A stretch of 64,000 bases of DNA from contig NZ_ONZI01000004.1 of the NCBI RefSeq assembly GCF_900312995.1, forward strand, positions 1 to 64,000, in the 5' to 3' direction. The stretch is from Kushneria phyllosphaerae (GTDB taxonomy: Bacteria; Pseudomonadota; Gammaproteobacteria; Pseudomonadales; Halomonadaceae). The stretch's first letter is position 1. Each line of letters starts with the position of its first letter. A program made the position numbers and the translations under genes. Shown piece by piece: positions 20,446 through 29,776 of this stretch. The notes under the pieces are model-generated. The model searched no databases and was not told the origin of the DNA. It saw nothing but the letters and a program-made list of their open reading frames with translations.

Positions 20446-21839
20446 AGGTGGTAAAACATATGAATGGGCCTCTGGCCGGTGCCGCACTGGCCCTGATGGT
20501 GGGCATCTCTCTGCCGGTGTCTGCCGCTGAACCGTCCGCCCCTTCACTGGAAGATATTGTCCAGAACTATCAGCAGGGCTCTGCCCAGGCGCAGCAGCGT
20601 GATCTGTCGCGTCTCAATACCCTGCTGGATGATCGGGAGCAATTGAAACAGGCCGTGACAGACGCCGAGGCAAGTCAGCAAAAGGCGCAGGCGCGTCGCG
20701 ACAGCCTCGACAGCACCCGAAAGCGCCAGGAAAAGGCCATTGCCGACATCAACGAGCGGCGCAGCAGCGAAGGCGACGATCTTCAGCCCATGTTTGATCG
20801 CTTGCACCATGAGATCGACGATACCCGGGAAAGCCTGCACAACAGCTGGTTGACGCTGGGCAGTGATATTCGACTGCCGTCGCTGGACGACTCAAGCATA
20901 GCCTCCACCGAGGATCTCGAGCAGTACGCGCAGTCGATGAGCCAGCTGATCGCGCGCAGCGCTCAGGGCGAACACCTGCAACTGCCCGTGGCCGGAAAAA
21001 ATGGCGATATCACCCAGCGCGACGTGGTGCGTCTGGGGGGCATGAGCGCGTTCAGTGAAGGCGACCTGTTGCGGGCGCCAGCAGATGATCGACCGCTGGC
21101 CGTGGCAGCGCATACGCCGGGCAGTGTCTCAAGCCAGCTCGAGGCGCTGGCCGGTGGCCAGAGCGATATCATGGCCCTTGATCCCACCGATGGTGAGGTG
21201 CTTGATGCGCTGGCGCAGCAGCCCTCGCTGCTCGAGCGCATCAAGCAGGGCGGTGTGATCGGCTACATCACGCTGGCGCTGGGGGGCGTGGGTCTTTTGA
21301 TTGCCCTGGCCCAGTTTGCATGGCTGGCGCTGGTCAGTGCGCGTACTCGTCGCCAGATGCACCAATTCGAGGATCTGCGCAGCGATAACCCGCTGGGGCG
21401 CGTGCTCAAGCGCTTTGGGCAACAGCAGCGCTACCATGAGCCGGAAGTGCTCGAGGCCCGAATGGATGAAATGCTGCTGGCCGAGCAGCCGGGGCTGGAG
21501 CGCGGTCAGGCAGTCGTCAAGGTGATTGCTGCCATCGCCCCCCTGATGGGCCTTCTGGGTACGGTCACCGGCATGATTGGTACCTTTCAGGCCATTACGG
21601 TGTTTGGCAGTGGCGATCCGAAGATGATGGCCGGCGGTATCAGTCAGGCACTGGTGACCACCGTGCTGGGTCTGGTCGTGGCCATTCCGCTGCTGTTTGC
21701 CAACACCGCCCTCAACAGCCGCAGCCGCCGCCTGATGAACCTGCTGGAACGACAGGCCAGCGCCCATCTGGCGGATCGCATGGATGAGCAGCACTCAGGG
21801 CTTGAAGCCGAAACCCGTCTGCATGGAAGTGCCACATGA
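20442..21839 (+). CDS. TtpC-like MotA/TolQ/ExbB proton-channel protein with periplasmic coiled coil
   Basis: 465 residues. A signal-like N-terminus (GAALALMVGISLPVSAAE), a long periplasmic coiled coil at about 30-150, then a membrane helix near 275-298 and an ExbB/TolQ-type channel domain with helices in the last 160 residues (VIAAIAPLMGLLGTVTGMIGTF and ALVTTVLGLVVAIPLLF). This is the layout of TtpC, the extra ExbB-like subunit of TonB2 systems. ATG 20442 overlaps the previous stop; ATG 20460, with AAGGTGG upstream, is an equally good start. Confidence 0.83.
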   Translation: MKVVKHMNGPLAGAALALMVGISLPVSAAEPSAPSLEDIVQNYQQGSAQAQQRDLSRLNTLLDDREQLKQAVTDAEASQQKAQARRDSLDSTRKRQEKAIADINERRSSEGDDLQPMFDRLHHEIDDTRESLHNSWLTLGSDIRLPSLDDSSIASTEDLEQYAQSMSQLIARSAQGEHLQLPVAGKNGDITQRDVVRLGGMSAFSEGDLLRAPADDRPLAVAAHTPGSVSSQLEALAGGQSDIMALDPTDGEVLDALAQQPSLLERIKQGGVIGYITLALGGVGLLIALAQFAWLALVSARTRRQMHQFEDLRSDNPLGRVLKRFGQQQRYHEPEVLEARMDEMLLAEQPGLERGQAVVKVIAAIAPLMGLLGTVTGMIGTFQAITVFGSGDPKMMAGGISQALVTTVLGLVVAIPLLFANTALNSRSRRLMNLLERQASAHLADRMDEQHSGLEAETRLHGSAT

Positions 21840-22372
21840 TCGAGGCGCTGGTGCATCCCATTGCACGGCTGGCCAGCGCCGGGGGCCCGGTGCTGGTGGT
21901 CATTGCCCTTGTCGCCGTGCTGCTGTTTACGCTGGCACTTGAACGGCTGATCTACTGGCAGTGGCGCTATCGGCGACAGCGCCAGGCACTGATTACCCGC
22001 TGGCAAAAGCGACATGAGCATGTCAGCTGGAGTGCCCGTACGCTGCGTGAATGCTGGTGCGGCGAACTCATCAGTGCGCTGAGAGCCTCACTACCGTGGC
22101 TGAAACTGCTGGTGGCCCTGTGCCCGCTGCTGGGGCTGGTGGGTACCGTCACCGGCATGATCCAGGTGTTTGATACGCTCTCCATCACCGGTGTGGGTCA
22201 GGCGCGCAGCATGTCGGATGGTGTGGCCCGCGCCACGCTGCCCACGCTGGCCGGCATGGCAGTGGCCGTGGTGGGCATCCTTTTTACCAGTCGGTTTGAA
22301 CATATCGTGCGACGTGAAGATCAGTATCTTCACGATCGACTGACCCGAGCCACGGAGATCGATCATGCGTAG
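21836..22372 (+). CDS. exbB: ExbB-type proton channel subunit of the TonB2-type system
   Basis: 178 residues with three membrane helices (about 15-40, 85-107 and 130-155), including LLVALCPLLGLVGTVTGMI, the TolQ/ExbB signature. It should form the pentameric proton channel with ExbD. It lacks the long N-terminal extension of the upstream TtpC-like gene and overlaps it by 4 bases (ATGA). It overlaps exbD by 8 bases. Confidence 0.88.
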   Translation: MIEALVHPIARLASAGGPVLVVIALVAVLLFTLALERLIYWQWRYRRQRQALITRWQKRHEHVSWSARTLRECWCGELISALRASLPWLKLLVALCPLLGLVGTVTGMIQVFDTLSITGVGQARSMSDGVARATLPTLAGMAVAVVGILFTSRFEHIVRREDQYLHDRLTRATEIDHA

Positions 22373-22772
22373 ACGGCGAACTCGCATGGAAGAAGACACG
22401 ACCGCTATCGACCTGACGCCGATGCTGGACGTGGTCTTCATCATGCTGATCTTCTTTATCGTCACCACCAGCTTTGTGCGTGAAAGCGGGGTAGACATTG
22501 ACCGCCCCGAGTCGAGTGAAGCCACGCAGCGCAATGATACACAGGTACTGGTGGCCATTACCTCGGAAGGGGCGGTCTGGGTAGACGGTCAGGCCGTGGA
22601 CAGCAATGCCGTGGGCGATCGCGTGCGAGAAGCGTTGTCGGGAAGTGACGGCAACGTGGTCATCCAGGCCGATCGCGCCTCTCAGACCGGGCTTTTGATC
22701 CAGACCATGGACCGTATCCGTCAGGCGGGTGTTGAAAATGTGGCAGTGGCGGCGTCGCGAGGAGAGAACTGA
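22365..22772 (+). CDS. exbD: ExbD-type subunit of the TonB2-type system
   Basis: 135 residues. A basic cytoplasmic start (MRRRRTRM), then DLTPMLDVVFIMLIFFIVTTSF, one helix whose aspartate (in PMLDVV) is the proton-carrying residue of the TolR/ExbD family, then a periplasmic domain. It overlaps both neighbours, the last by one base with tonB. Confidence 0.92.
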   Translation: MRRRRTRMEEDTTAIDLTPMLDVVFIMLIFFIVTTSFVRESGVDIDRPESSEATQRNDTQVLVAITSEGAVWVDGQAVDSNAVGDRVREALSGSDGNVVIQADRASQTGLLIQTMDRIRQAGVENVAVAASRGEN

Positions 22773-23551
22773 TGCGTCAGGCGCTTGCGCTACTGGGCGC
22801 GCTGGCCCTTGCACTGCTGCTGTTCTGGGGGCTGGCGTTGATGGTTGCCCCGCCCGAGCCACGTGAAACGCCTCAGGAGACCATGACCATGTCGATCGTT
22901 GACGACGTGGCCGCGCCTGCCAAAGCGCCCGAGGCTTCGACCGATATCGCGGCGGCCGCACCGCCGCCTCCGCCACCCGCGGCGCCGGCGCGTCCTGCGC
23001 CGGCGCCCCAGCCGGCCGAGGATGTGCACAGTGACATTCAGCTGCACCCGCAAAAGGTCAGTGAACCTCAGGCGCCGGACGTCAGGATGAACGATGACCT
23101 GCCGGAGCTTGAGGTAGAAAAACCCGAGCCAAAGCCTGAACCCAAACCCGAGCCCAGGCCGCGCCCGACACCGACGCCGCCCAAAAAGCAGGCCACGCCC
23201 ACGCCATCGTCTCAGGGCACGCAGCAAAGCGAGCAGCAGGGTGAGCAAAGTGGTGGTACGCCGGAGGGTGCCACGGCTCAGGGCGGCGGCATGGTACAGG
23301 CACAGCCCACCAGTCGGGTGCAGCCGGAATATCCCATGCGGGCAAGGCGACGGGGTGAAGAGGGCTTTGTCGAGATGAGCTTTATCATCAATGCCGATGG
23401 CAGTGTTGATGAAGGCTCCATTCAGGTTACGGCGTCAGAGCCCGGCGGTGTATTTGACAGCGCTGCCCGTGATGCCATCGAGCAGTGGCAGTTTCCGTCT
23501 CGCGATGCGCCGGCTCGTACGCGTCAGCGGCTGGTCTTCAAGCTGAGGTAA
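22772..23551 (+). CDS. tonB: TonB family energy transducer
   Basis: 259 residues. An N-terminal membrane anchor (about 1-26) is followed by a proline-rich spacer with PEPKP-type repeats (about 108-135) that spans the periplasm, then a C-terminal TonB domain with YPMRARRRGEEGFVEMSFII and ending FKLR. It links proton-motive force to outer-membrane receptors. No receptor gene lies nearby, so the cargo is unknown. Confidence 0.9.
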   Translation: MRQALALLGALALALLLFWGLALMVAPPEPRETPQETMTMSIVDDVAAPAKAPEASTDIAAAAPPPPPPAAPARPAPAPQPAEDVHSDIQLHPQKVSEPQAPDVRMNDDLPELEVEKPEPKPEPKPEPRPRPTPTPPKKQATPTPSSQGTQQSEQQGEQSGGTPEGATAQGGGMVQAQPTSRVQPEYPMRARRRGEEGFVEMSFIINADGSVDEGSIQVTASEPGGVFDSAARDAIEQWQFPSRDAPARTRQRLVFKLR

Positions 23552-23555
23552 TGCC

Positions 23556-24827
23556 ATGTTTCGACACTATCGCCTTCGTCGTGTGAATCACCGGCAGGGC
23601 CGTTTAAAAGCGCTGATGGCCATGGGCATCAGTCTTGCCATGCTGCTGGGCGGCGAGCAGCGTGCGCTGGCTGCAGGCCCCGCACTTTCCCAGCAGAGCA
23701 TCGACAGGCTGCAGGGCCTTGAGCGCGAGCTTTACGCAGGCCACTATCAGCAGGTTGTGGAGACTGCGCGTTCTCGAGCCGCCAGCGCCGGCAGCCGTCA
23801 GAGCGATCAGTGGGCCCGTGCACTGTATCTACAGCTGGCAGCCAGTGCCGCACAGCGCATGGATCAGCCCGGCCGGGCGGCCGATCTGCTTTATCAGGCA
23901 CGCGGCATTGACACGGCGCCCCTGACACAGCGCATGCAATGGCTCGAGCAGGAAGCGAAGCTGCGATTGAAGGCCGGCCAGCTTGATCAGGCGGCGGCAC
24001 TGTTTGATCGCTGGCAGGGACAGGCATCGCTGACGGTGGATGATCTCTGGCTGGGGGCGCGCATTCATGCTCGTCTTGAACAGTGGGATGACGCCCTTCA
24101 CTGGGTCACCCTGGCCCGACAGGGGAACTCAGCGCCGGACAGTGATCAACTGGCCCTGGCTGCGAGCATCTATCAGCAGGCCGGACAATTTGAAGCAGCC
24201 TCTGATGTGGTCGAAGCCCAGCTTGATCAGGATGATAGTGACCCGGCCCGCTGGCAGCAGGCGGCTGCCCTGTATCAGCGCATCGGCCAGCCCGGCCGGG
24301 CCGCAGCGCTCTGGGAGGCTGGCTGGCAACGGGGCATTCTCAAGGGCGAGAAAGCGTTACTGACGCGGGCAGAACTGCATATGGCCGGTGGAACGCCGGC
24401 GCGTGCTGCCGAGATGCTCTCGCAGGCACTCGACAAGGGGGACCTTGAAGACAGTGATGCGCACCGTCGGCTGGTGGCACGGGCCTGGGCGCAGACGCGT
24501 GATCATCAAAAGGCATTACAGGCCTGGCAGGCGGTTGCCGAGCGCAGCGATGACGCCCACGACTGGTACATGCTGGGAGATCTTGCCTATGGCTGGGGGA
24601 TCTGGTCGCAGGCCGAGCAGGGATTTGCAAAAGCGCGTGAGAAAGGCGCTGACAATCCCGGTCAGTTATTGCTGATGGAAGGGGTCGCGGTTTACGAGCA
24701 GGGCCATCTTGATCAGGCACAGCAGGTTTTTCGTCAGGCCGAGAAGTTTGATGACAGTGCCGATCAGGCAGGGCAGTGGCTGGCGCTGATTAATAATGAC
24801 CAGCGGGCGGCTGACAGGCCTTCCTGA
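23556..24827 (+). CDS. TPR-repeat protein of the TonB2-type operon
   Basis: 423 residues. A signal-like N-terminus (LKALMAMGISLAMLLGGEQRALA) is followed by many helical repeats of the tetratricopeptide type. GAGGT stands 7 bases before ATG 23556, 4 bases after tonB. A TPR protein closes the TonB2 operons of Vibrio too, which supports its membership. Probable periplasmic scaffold; function inferred from repeats and place only. Confidence 0.8.
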   Translation: MFRHYRLRRVNHRQGRLKALMAMGISLAMLLGGEQRALAAGPALSQQSIDRLQGLERELYAGHYQQVVETARSRAASAGSRQSDQWARALYLQLAASAAQRMDQPGRAADLLYQARGIDTAPLTQRMQWLEQEAKLRLKAGQLDQAAALFDRWQGQASLTVDDLWLGARIHARLEQWDDALHWVTLARQGNSAPDSDQLALAASIYQQAGQFEAASDVVEAQLDQDDSDPARWQQAAALYQRIGQPGRAAALWEAGWQRGILKGEKALLTRAELHMAGGTPARAAEMLSQALDKGDLEDSDAHRRLVARAWAQTRDHQKALQAWQAVAERSDDAHDWYMLGDLAYGWGIWSQAEQGFAKAREKGADNPGQLLLMEGVAVYEQGHLDQAQQVFRQAEKFDDSADQAGQWLALINNDQRAADRPS

Positions 24828-24846
24828 AGGCTCATGCGTTGAAAGA

Positions 24847-24876
24847 CACCCGGCCCGCAACAGGGCGGGCCGGGTG
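24847..24876. terminator. Perfect 12-bp GC-rich inverted repeat between converging genes
   Basis: CACCCGGCCCGC (24847-24858) pairs fully with 24865-24876 around a 6-base loop. It has no real T-tract, so it may act as a weak or Rho-assisted terminator or protect the 3' end. Confidence 0.55.
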
Positions 24877-24910
24877 GTGGGTCATCGCTTTTGACACGCC
24901 GCCGCAAGCG

Positions 24911-25726
24911 CTACTCAACTGCCAGCGTGGTCCAGACCGGGGCATGATCGGAAGGCCGCGTCATGGCGCGCAGTTCATAATCGATACCGGCATCCTGCAC
25001 GCGGGGCGAAAGTCCGGTGCTGGTCAGGATGTAATCGATGCGAAGCCCACGTCTGGGGTCGCGCTCAAAGCCTTTTGAGCGGTAGTCAAACCAGCTGAAC
25101 AGATCGTCGCGCTGCGGATAACAGCGACGATAGCTGTCTTCAAATCCCCAGCCGGTCAAACGCTCAAGCCAGCTTCGTTCCTCGGGCTGAAAGCTTGTCT
25201 TGCCTTCTCTTAACCAGCGCTTGCGGGCGGGCTCACCAATGCCGATATCGATGTCGGCAGGCGAGATATTGAAGTCGCCCATGACCGCGATCAGTTCCTC
25301 CGGCTGGTGGTTTTGTTCCAGATGGCGCGAGAGCTGATCATAAAAGTGACGCTTGTTGGGAAACTTGGTCGGGTGATGAAGGCTCTCGCCCTGCGGGAAA
25401 TAGCCGTTGTAGACCGTCAGTGGCCCGGCAGGCGTATCGAGGGTCACCGCAATCATGCGGCGTTGCGCTTCATCGTCATCATCCGGCAGTCCAAGCTGCA
25501 CCTGCGTTGGCGCCGCCTTTGTGAGCATCGCCACGCCGTAATGACCCTTTTGACCGTGATAGTGCACGTGATAGCCGAGACCGGACACGGCATCGAGGGG
25601 AAACTCGCTGTCCTGAACCTTGGTCTCCTGCAGGCCGATGACATCGGGTGCATGAGCCTCGACCAGCGCTTCAAGCTGATGCTGGCGGGCGCGAATACCG
25701 TTGATATTGAATGAAACCAGGCGCAT
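24911..25726 (-). CDS. xthA: Exodeoxyribonuclease III
   Basis: AP endonuclease and 3'-5' exonuclease of base-excision repair. 271 residues, very close to E. coli ExoIII across its length: [23 protein letters not shown] (catalytic glutamate), [47 protein letters not shown] and the final PSDHAPVW with the catalytic histidine. ATG 25726 is set by homology. The codon lies 1 base after the stop of the small upstream gene, so the two are coupled. Confidence 0.96.
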   Translation of the reverse strand: MRLVSFNINGIRARQHQLEALVEAHAPDVIGLQETKVQDSEFPLDAVSGLGYHVHYHGQKGHYGVAMLTKAAPTQVQLGLPDDDDEAQRRMIAVTLDTPAGPLTVYNGYFPQGESLHHPTKFPNKRHFYDQLSRHLEQNHQPEELIAVMGDFNISPADIDIGIGEPARKRWLREGKTSFQPEERSWLERLTGWGFEDSYRRCYPQRDDLFSWFDYRSKGFERDPRRGLRIDYILTSTGLSPRVQDAGIDYELRAMTRPSDHAPVWTTLAVE

Positions 25727-25727
25727 G

Positions 25728-25982
25728 TCAGCTGTCTTGTGATGAATCGGTCGAGGCGTTGGTGTCCTGCGAGTGCAGCGGCAGGGTCGTGGCCTCACGG
25801 CGCTGTCGCTCCAGCTTGCTGGCGGCCTGCGCCTTGCGCTGGTCGCGCTTTTTGGCCGCAAATCGCGGCGTGGACTGTAACTGGTCCGGATTGTCATGCC
25901 GCCAGCGGCGGTAATCCTTGCGCTTGCCGGTACGGATGGTCACCTTGTCGGCCAGCGAGCGCGTCTTCTTGCGACGGGTCAT
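25728..25982 (-). CDS. Small highly basic protein of unknown function upstream of xthA
   Basis: 84 residues starting at ATG 25982, with AGAGG 5 bases upstream. The first two-thirds are rich in arginine and lysine ([29 protein letters not shown]), followed by a charged helix ([20 protein letters not shown]) and a polar Ser/Thr/Asp tail. I do not recognise the family. The charge suggests nucleic-acid or ribosome contact (inference). Its stop is one base from the xthA start, implying joint translation. It diverges from rhlB. Confidence 0.7.
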   Translation of the reverse strand: MTRRKKTRSLADKVTIRTGKRKDYRRWRHDNPDQLQSTPRFAAKKRDQRKAQAASKLERQRREATTLPLHSQDTNASTDSSQDS

Positions 25983-26100
25983 AAAAACCTCTCGTGTCTC
26001 GCCTGAAGCAGTGTGCTGCAGTGGCGTGCAGTTTAACAATTTGCGCGCGCGCTGGCTTGCCCCTGACACGGTTGATGCACAACTCGGTCGGCGGTGCTGA

Positions 26101-26106
26101 TACAAT
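26101..26106 (+). promoter_or_regulatory. Candidate extended -10 promoter for rhlB
   Basis: TGATACAAT (26098-26106) is an extended -10 element 47 bases before the rhlB start. No good -35 is present. Confidence 0.35.
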
Positions 26107-26153
26107 GGCTCAGTATCTTGTCTATTCATCTCAAGCCAAAGTGATCGCAGCAT

Positions 26154-27512
26154 ATGAGTGAGTCGGAAAACTCTCAGCCGGCACAAACGTCGGCGGAGGC
26201 TCCCGCCAATGCCAATCGTCGGCCCAAGCGCCGCCGTCGCAAGCCCCGGCGCAGCCAGTCCCGCAACAACGCTCAGACCGGCAGCGTGCAGGGAAACCAG
26301 GCGTCAGGCAGCGAAGGCTCGAATGCCCTGCCGGAAGTCACCGCTGTGGCCGGCAAATGGCGTTTTCAGGATTTCAACCTGCCGATGCCGCTGATGCAGG
26401 CCATTGCCGAGCAGGGCTTCCATTACTGCACCCCGATCCAGGCCGAAGCGCTGCGCCATACGCTGCTCGGTGGCGACGTGGTCGGCAAGGCTCAGACAGG
26501 TACCGGCAAGACCGCGGCCTTTCTGATCTCGATTCTGGCCTATTTTCTGGAAGAGCCGGCGCCGGATGGCCAAAAACCCGGGGCACCCCGAGCGCTGATC
26601 ATCGCGCCGACGCGCGAGCTGGCATTGCAGATCGAAAAGGATGCCAAGGCGTTGATGACCCATACCTCGTTGAGGGTGGCCAGCGCCGTGGGCGGCATGG
26701 ATTACCAGAAACAGCGTCAGAAGCTTGAAAAGCCGCTGGACATTCTGGTGGCCACGCCCGGACGTTTGCTCGACTTTCATCAAAAGCGCGACGCCGACCT
26801 TTCCCAGGTCGAGGTTCTGGTGCTTGATGAGGCCGATCGCATGCTGTCGATGGGGTTCATCCCGGACGTCAAGCGCATCATTCGAGCCACGCCCAAAACC
26901 GAAGAGCGCCAGACCTTTTTGTTCTCGGCCACCTTTACCCAGGACATTCTCAACCTGGCCGGTCAGTGGACGCATGAGCCTGCGCATGTCGAGATCGAAG
27001 TTGACGCTAGCGCCGCGGCCAACATTGATCAGCGGGTCTATCTCGTAAGCGATGCCGAGAAATTTACCATTCTCAGGCGCCTGATCGAGCGAGAAAAGCT
27101 GGAGAAGGTGATGGTCTTTGCCAACCGGCGCGATCTGGTACGCAAGCTTGATGATCGCCTGCGCAAGGCAGGGATCAATGTGGCCATGCTGTCAGGCGAG
27201 GTGCCGCAGAAAACGCGTGTGAGCACGCTCGAGCGTTTCCGTGAAGGCAAGGTTGCCGTGCTGGTCGCCACCGATGTTGCCGGTCGCGGCATTCACATCA
27301 ACGACATCAGTCACGTGGTCAACTACACGCTGCCCGACGATCCGGAAGATTACGTGCACCGTATCGGACGTACCGGTCGTGCCGGTGCGCAGGGCACCTC
27401 GATCAGTTTTGTCGGCGAAGAAGACGGCTATGCATTGCCGGAAATCGAAGCCTACATCAAGGATCGGCTCCCCTGTCAGCCGCCGCCGGCCAACCTTCTC
27501 ACCGATGACTGA
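26154..27512 (+). CDS. rhlB: DEAD-box RNA helicase RhlB-like
   Basis: 452-residue ATP-dependent RNA helicase. A basic low-complexity N-terminal tail ([19 protein letters not shown], about 21-39) precedes the core: Q motif PIQAEAL, Walker [22 protein letters not shown] in [12 protein letters not shown] in FSATFT, and HRIGRTGR near the end. The closest recalled relative is RhlB, which works with the RNA degradosome; this remains a subfamily guess because the C-terminal RNase E-binding surface cannot be judged by eye. dinG follows 32 bases later. Confidence 0.88.
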   Translation: MSESENSQPAQTSAEAPANANRRPKRRRRKPRRSQSRNNAQTGSVQGNQASGSEGSNALPEVTAVAGKWRFQDFNLPMPLMQAIAEQGFHYCTPIQAEALRHTLLGGDVVGKAQTGTGKTAAFLISILAYFLEEPAPDGQKPGAPRALIIAPTRELALQIEKDAKALMTHTSLRVASAVGGMDYQKQRQKLEKPLDILVATPGRLLDFHQKRDADLSQVEVLVLDEADRMLSMGFIPDVKRIIRATPKTEERQTFLFSATFTQDILNLAGQWTHEPAHVEIEVDASAAANIDQRVYLVSDAEKFTILRRLIEREKLEKVMVFANRRDLVRKLDDRLRKAGINVAMLSGEVPQKTRVSTLERFREGKVAVLVATDVAGRGIHINDISHVVNYTLPDDPEDYVHRIGRTGRAGAQGTSISFVGEEDGYALPEIEAYIKDRLPCQPPPANLLTDD

Positions 27513-27544
27513 TTGCGCCGTGTTCCACAAGGCGGAGAGGCACT

Positions 27545-29692
27545 GTGCTCGACGACGCGCTTAAACGCGATATTCAGGCGGCCTATCGACGCGTGATCGA
27601 AGCGCGCTCGCTCAGGCCCCGCTATGGCCAGCGCCTGATGATGGCAGAAATTGCCCGAACGCTCGGGGATATCAAGACCGACGAGCAGGGCAAGCGTGTC
27701 AGTCAGGAGCATGTCTGCGTGCTGGAAGCCGGCACCGGTACCGGCAAGACACTGGCCTATCTGCTGGCGGCACTGCCCATTGCCAAGGCACAGGGCAAAC
27801 GCCTGGTGATCTCGACGGCGACCGTGGCTCTGCAGGAGCAGGTGCTCCATCAGGATCTGCCGATGCTCAAGGCCAGCAGCGGGCTCGATTTCGAGTATGC
27901 GCTGGCCAAGGGGCGTGGGCGCTACGTCTGTGTGGCCAAGCTTGATCAGCTGATGGATGGGGTAGAAGACAACCCGACCATGTCGCTGTTCGAGCAGAGT
28001 CTGGTGAGCAGTCAGGAGGATATTGGTGAGCTGGCCCGGGAACTTGCCGAAGCCTATGGCAGCGGTGAGTGGCAGGGCGATCGTGACAGCTGGCCACAGG
28101 CCATTGCTGACCCGCAGTGGCGCCGTCTGACGGTGGATCATCGCCAGTGTACCAATCGGCGCTGTGGGCACTTCGGAGCCTGCGCCTTTTTCCGTGCCCG
28201 TCGCGGCATGGATGAGGCCGATATCATCGTGGCCAATCATGATCTGGTGCTGGCCGATCTATCGCTGGGTGGCGGCATTGTACTGCCCAACCCGAAGGAC
28301 ACGATCTACGTCTTTGACGAGGCGCACCATCTGCCGGACAAGGCGCTGGAGCACTTTTATCACCGTCAGGGGGTCAATGCGGCAATGCGCTGGCTGGGCC
28401 AGCTCAAAAAGTCGCTGACGGACCTCAATACGGGGCTTGGCGCGCAGCACACGATTGCCCGTCTGCTGGGGCAGTTCCCGGAGCTTCTGGCCAGCATCGA
28501 CCCCCGGCTTGGCGACGCCTTTCGGCTGGCACAGCCTTTGGCCGAGCGCACACCCGAGGACAACGAGCGGCTGCACTATCGCTTTACCATGGGCCGGTTG
28601 CCGGCGGCCTTTCGTGATCTGGCCCAGCAGCTGGTGACGCCCTTTGCCGAGCTGTCGCGGCATCTGGAGACCATCAGCGATATCCTTCGTGAAAGCCTTG
28701 ATCCGGACAAGTCAACGGGGCTTGCCCGCGAACAAGCCGAGGCCTGGCTGCCGCTGATTGCGCTGGTGCATGGTCGCGCCCTTGAGGCGCATGCGCTCTG
28801 GCAGGCCTTTGGTGCCGATGACGTCGAGAATGCCCCCCCGCAGGCGCGCTGGCTGACGTTTGAGCAGCGCTCTGGCGAGGCGGAACTGACCTTTTCGGCA
28901 AGCCCTGTGAGTGCTGCCGAAACACTGGCGCGCTATCTGTGGGGCAGCTGTCACGGCGCAGTGCTGACGTCCGCTACCCTGACGGCACTAGGGCGCTTTG
29001 ACCGCCTTCAGGAACGGGCGGGGCTTGCAAATCGCTATCGCTACCAGAGTTTGCCCAGTCCGTTTGACTACTCGCGTGCGGTGCTGTCAGTGCCGCGTGA
29101 GGCTGTCGACCCGGGAGATCGCGACGCGCACGAGAGTGCCATCGTCAACTTTATCGAAAACCTGGGTGAGGATGAGGCGGCGCTGGTGCTCTTTTCGTCA
29201 CGCAAGCAGCTTCGCGCGGTCGTGGCCAGGCTCGATAAGGCGCTTGCGCGCACGCTATCCCAGGATGACATGCCGCGGCGGGAGCTGATCGAGCGGCATC
29301 GAAAGCGCATCGATGAAGGGAAGGGCAGCATTATTCTGGGATTGGCCAGCTTCGCTGAAGGCATTGACCTGCCGGGCGATTATCTGACCCATGTGGTCAT
29401 CACGCGTCTGCCCTTTGCCGTGCCTGATGACCCGGTAGGGGCGACGCTTGCGGAATGGATCGAGTCGCGGGGGGGCAATCCCTTTATGCGCATTTCAGTG
29501 CCCGATGCCTCGATCAAGCTGGTGCAGGCCTGCGGTCGATTGATTCGCAAGGAAGTCGATACCGGGCGAATCACGCTGCTCGATCGGCGCGTTCTGACCC
29601 GTCGCTATGGCCGGGCGCTTCTGGATGCCCTGCCGCCGTTTCGGCGCGAGATCGAAGGGGCGGGCGCACCTGCAGCTTCCCTTGCTTCCTGA
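27545..29692 (+). CDS. dinG: ATP-dependent DNA helicase DinG
   Basis: 715 residues, the length of E. coli DinG, an XPD-like iron-sulfur helicase that resolves R-loops and structured DNA. Walker A is EAGTGTGKT; the 4Fe-4S cysteines are in RYVCVAKL and CTNRRCGHFGACAFF; the DEAH box is FDEAHHL; the later motifs ILGLASFAEGIDLPGD and QACGRLIRKEVDTG complete the core. GTG 27545 is preceded by GGAGAGG. A perfect terminator follows. Confidence 0.93.
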   Translation: MLDDALKRDIQAAYRRVIEARSLRPRYGQRLMMAEIARTLGDIKTDEQGKRVSQEHVCVLEAGTGTGKTLAYLLAALPIAKAQGKRLVISTATVALQEQVLHQDLPMLKASSGLDFEYALAKGRGRYVCVAKLDQLMDGVEDNPTMSLFEQSLVSSQEDIGELARELAEAYGSGEWQGDRDSWPQAIADPQWRRLTVDHRQCTNRRCGHFGACAFFRARRGMDEADIIVANHDLVLADLSLGGGIVLPNPKDTIYVFDEAHHLPDKALEHFYHRQGVNAAMRWLGQLKKSLTDLNTGLGAQHTIARLLGQFPELLASIDPRLGDAFRLAQPLAERTPEDNERLHYRFTMGRLPAAFRDLAQQLVTPFAELSRHLETISDILRESLDPDKSTGLAREQAEAWLPLIALVHGRALEAHALWQAFGADDVENAPPQARWLTFEQRSGEAELTFSASPVSAAETLARYLWGSCHGAVLTSATLTALGRFDRLQERAGLANRYRYQSLPSPFDYSRAVLSVPREAVDPGDRDAHESAIVNFIENLGEDEAALVLFSSRKQLRAVVARLDKALARTLSQDDMPRRELIERHRKRIDEGKGSIILGLASFAEGIDLPGDYLTHVVITRLPFAVPDDPVGATLAEWIESRGGNPFMRISVPDASIKLVQACGRLIRKEVDTGRITLLDRRVLTRRYGRALLDALPPFRREIEGAGAPAASLAS

Positions 29693-29717
29693 TCAACACC
29701 TTTGATTAACAACAGGA

Positions 29718-29750
29718 CATAAAAAACCCGGCATGGCCGGGTTTTTTATG
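29718..29750. terminator. Bidirectional terminator between dinG and the DAHP synthase gene
   Basis: A perfect 15-bp palindrome (29718-29732 with 29736-29750, 3-base loop) with A6 and T6 on its flanks serves both converging genes. Confidence 0.93.
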
Positions 29751-29776
29751 TGCGCTGCGTGCTTGAGCCGTGCTGC

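Noticed and set aside
23110..23180. Repeat element in the tonB gene
   Set aside because: It is the coding Pro-Glu-Lys spacer of TonB, not a DNA repeat.
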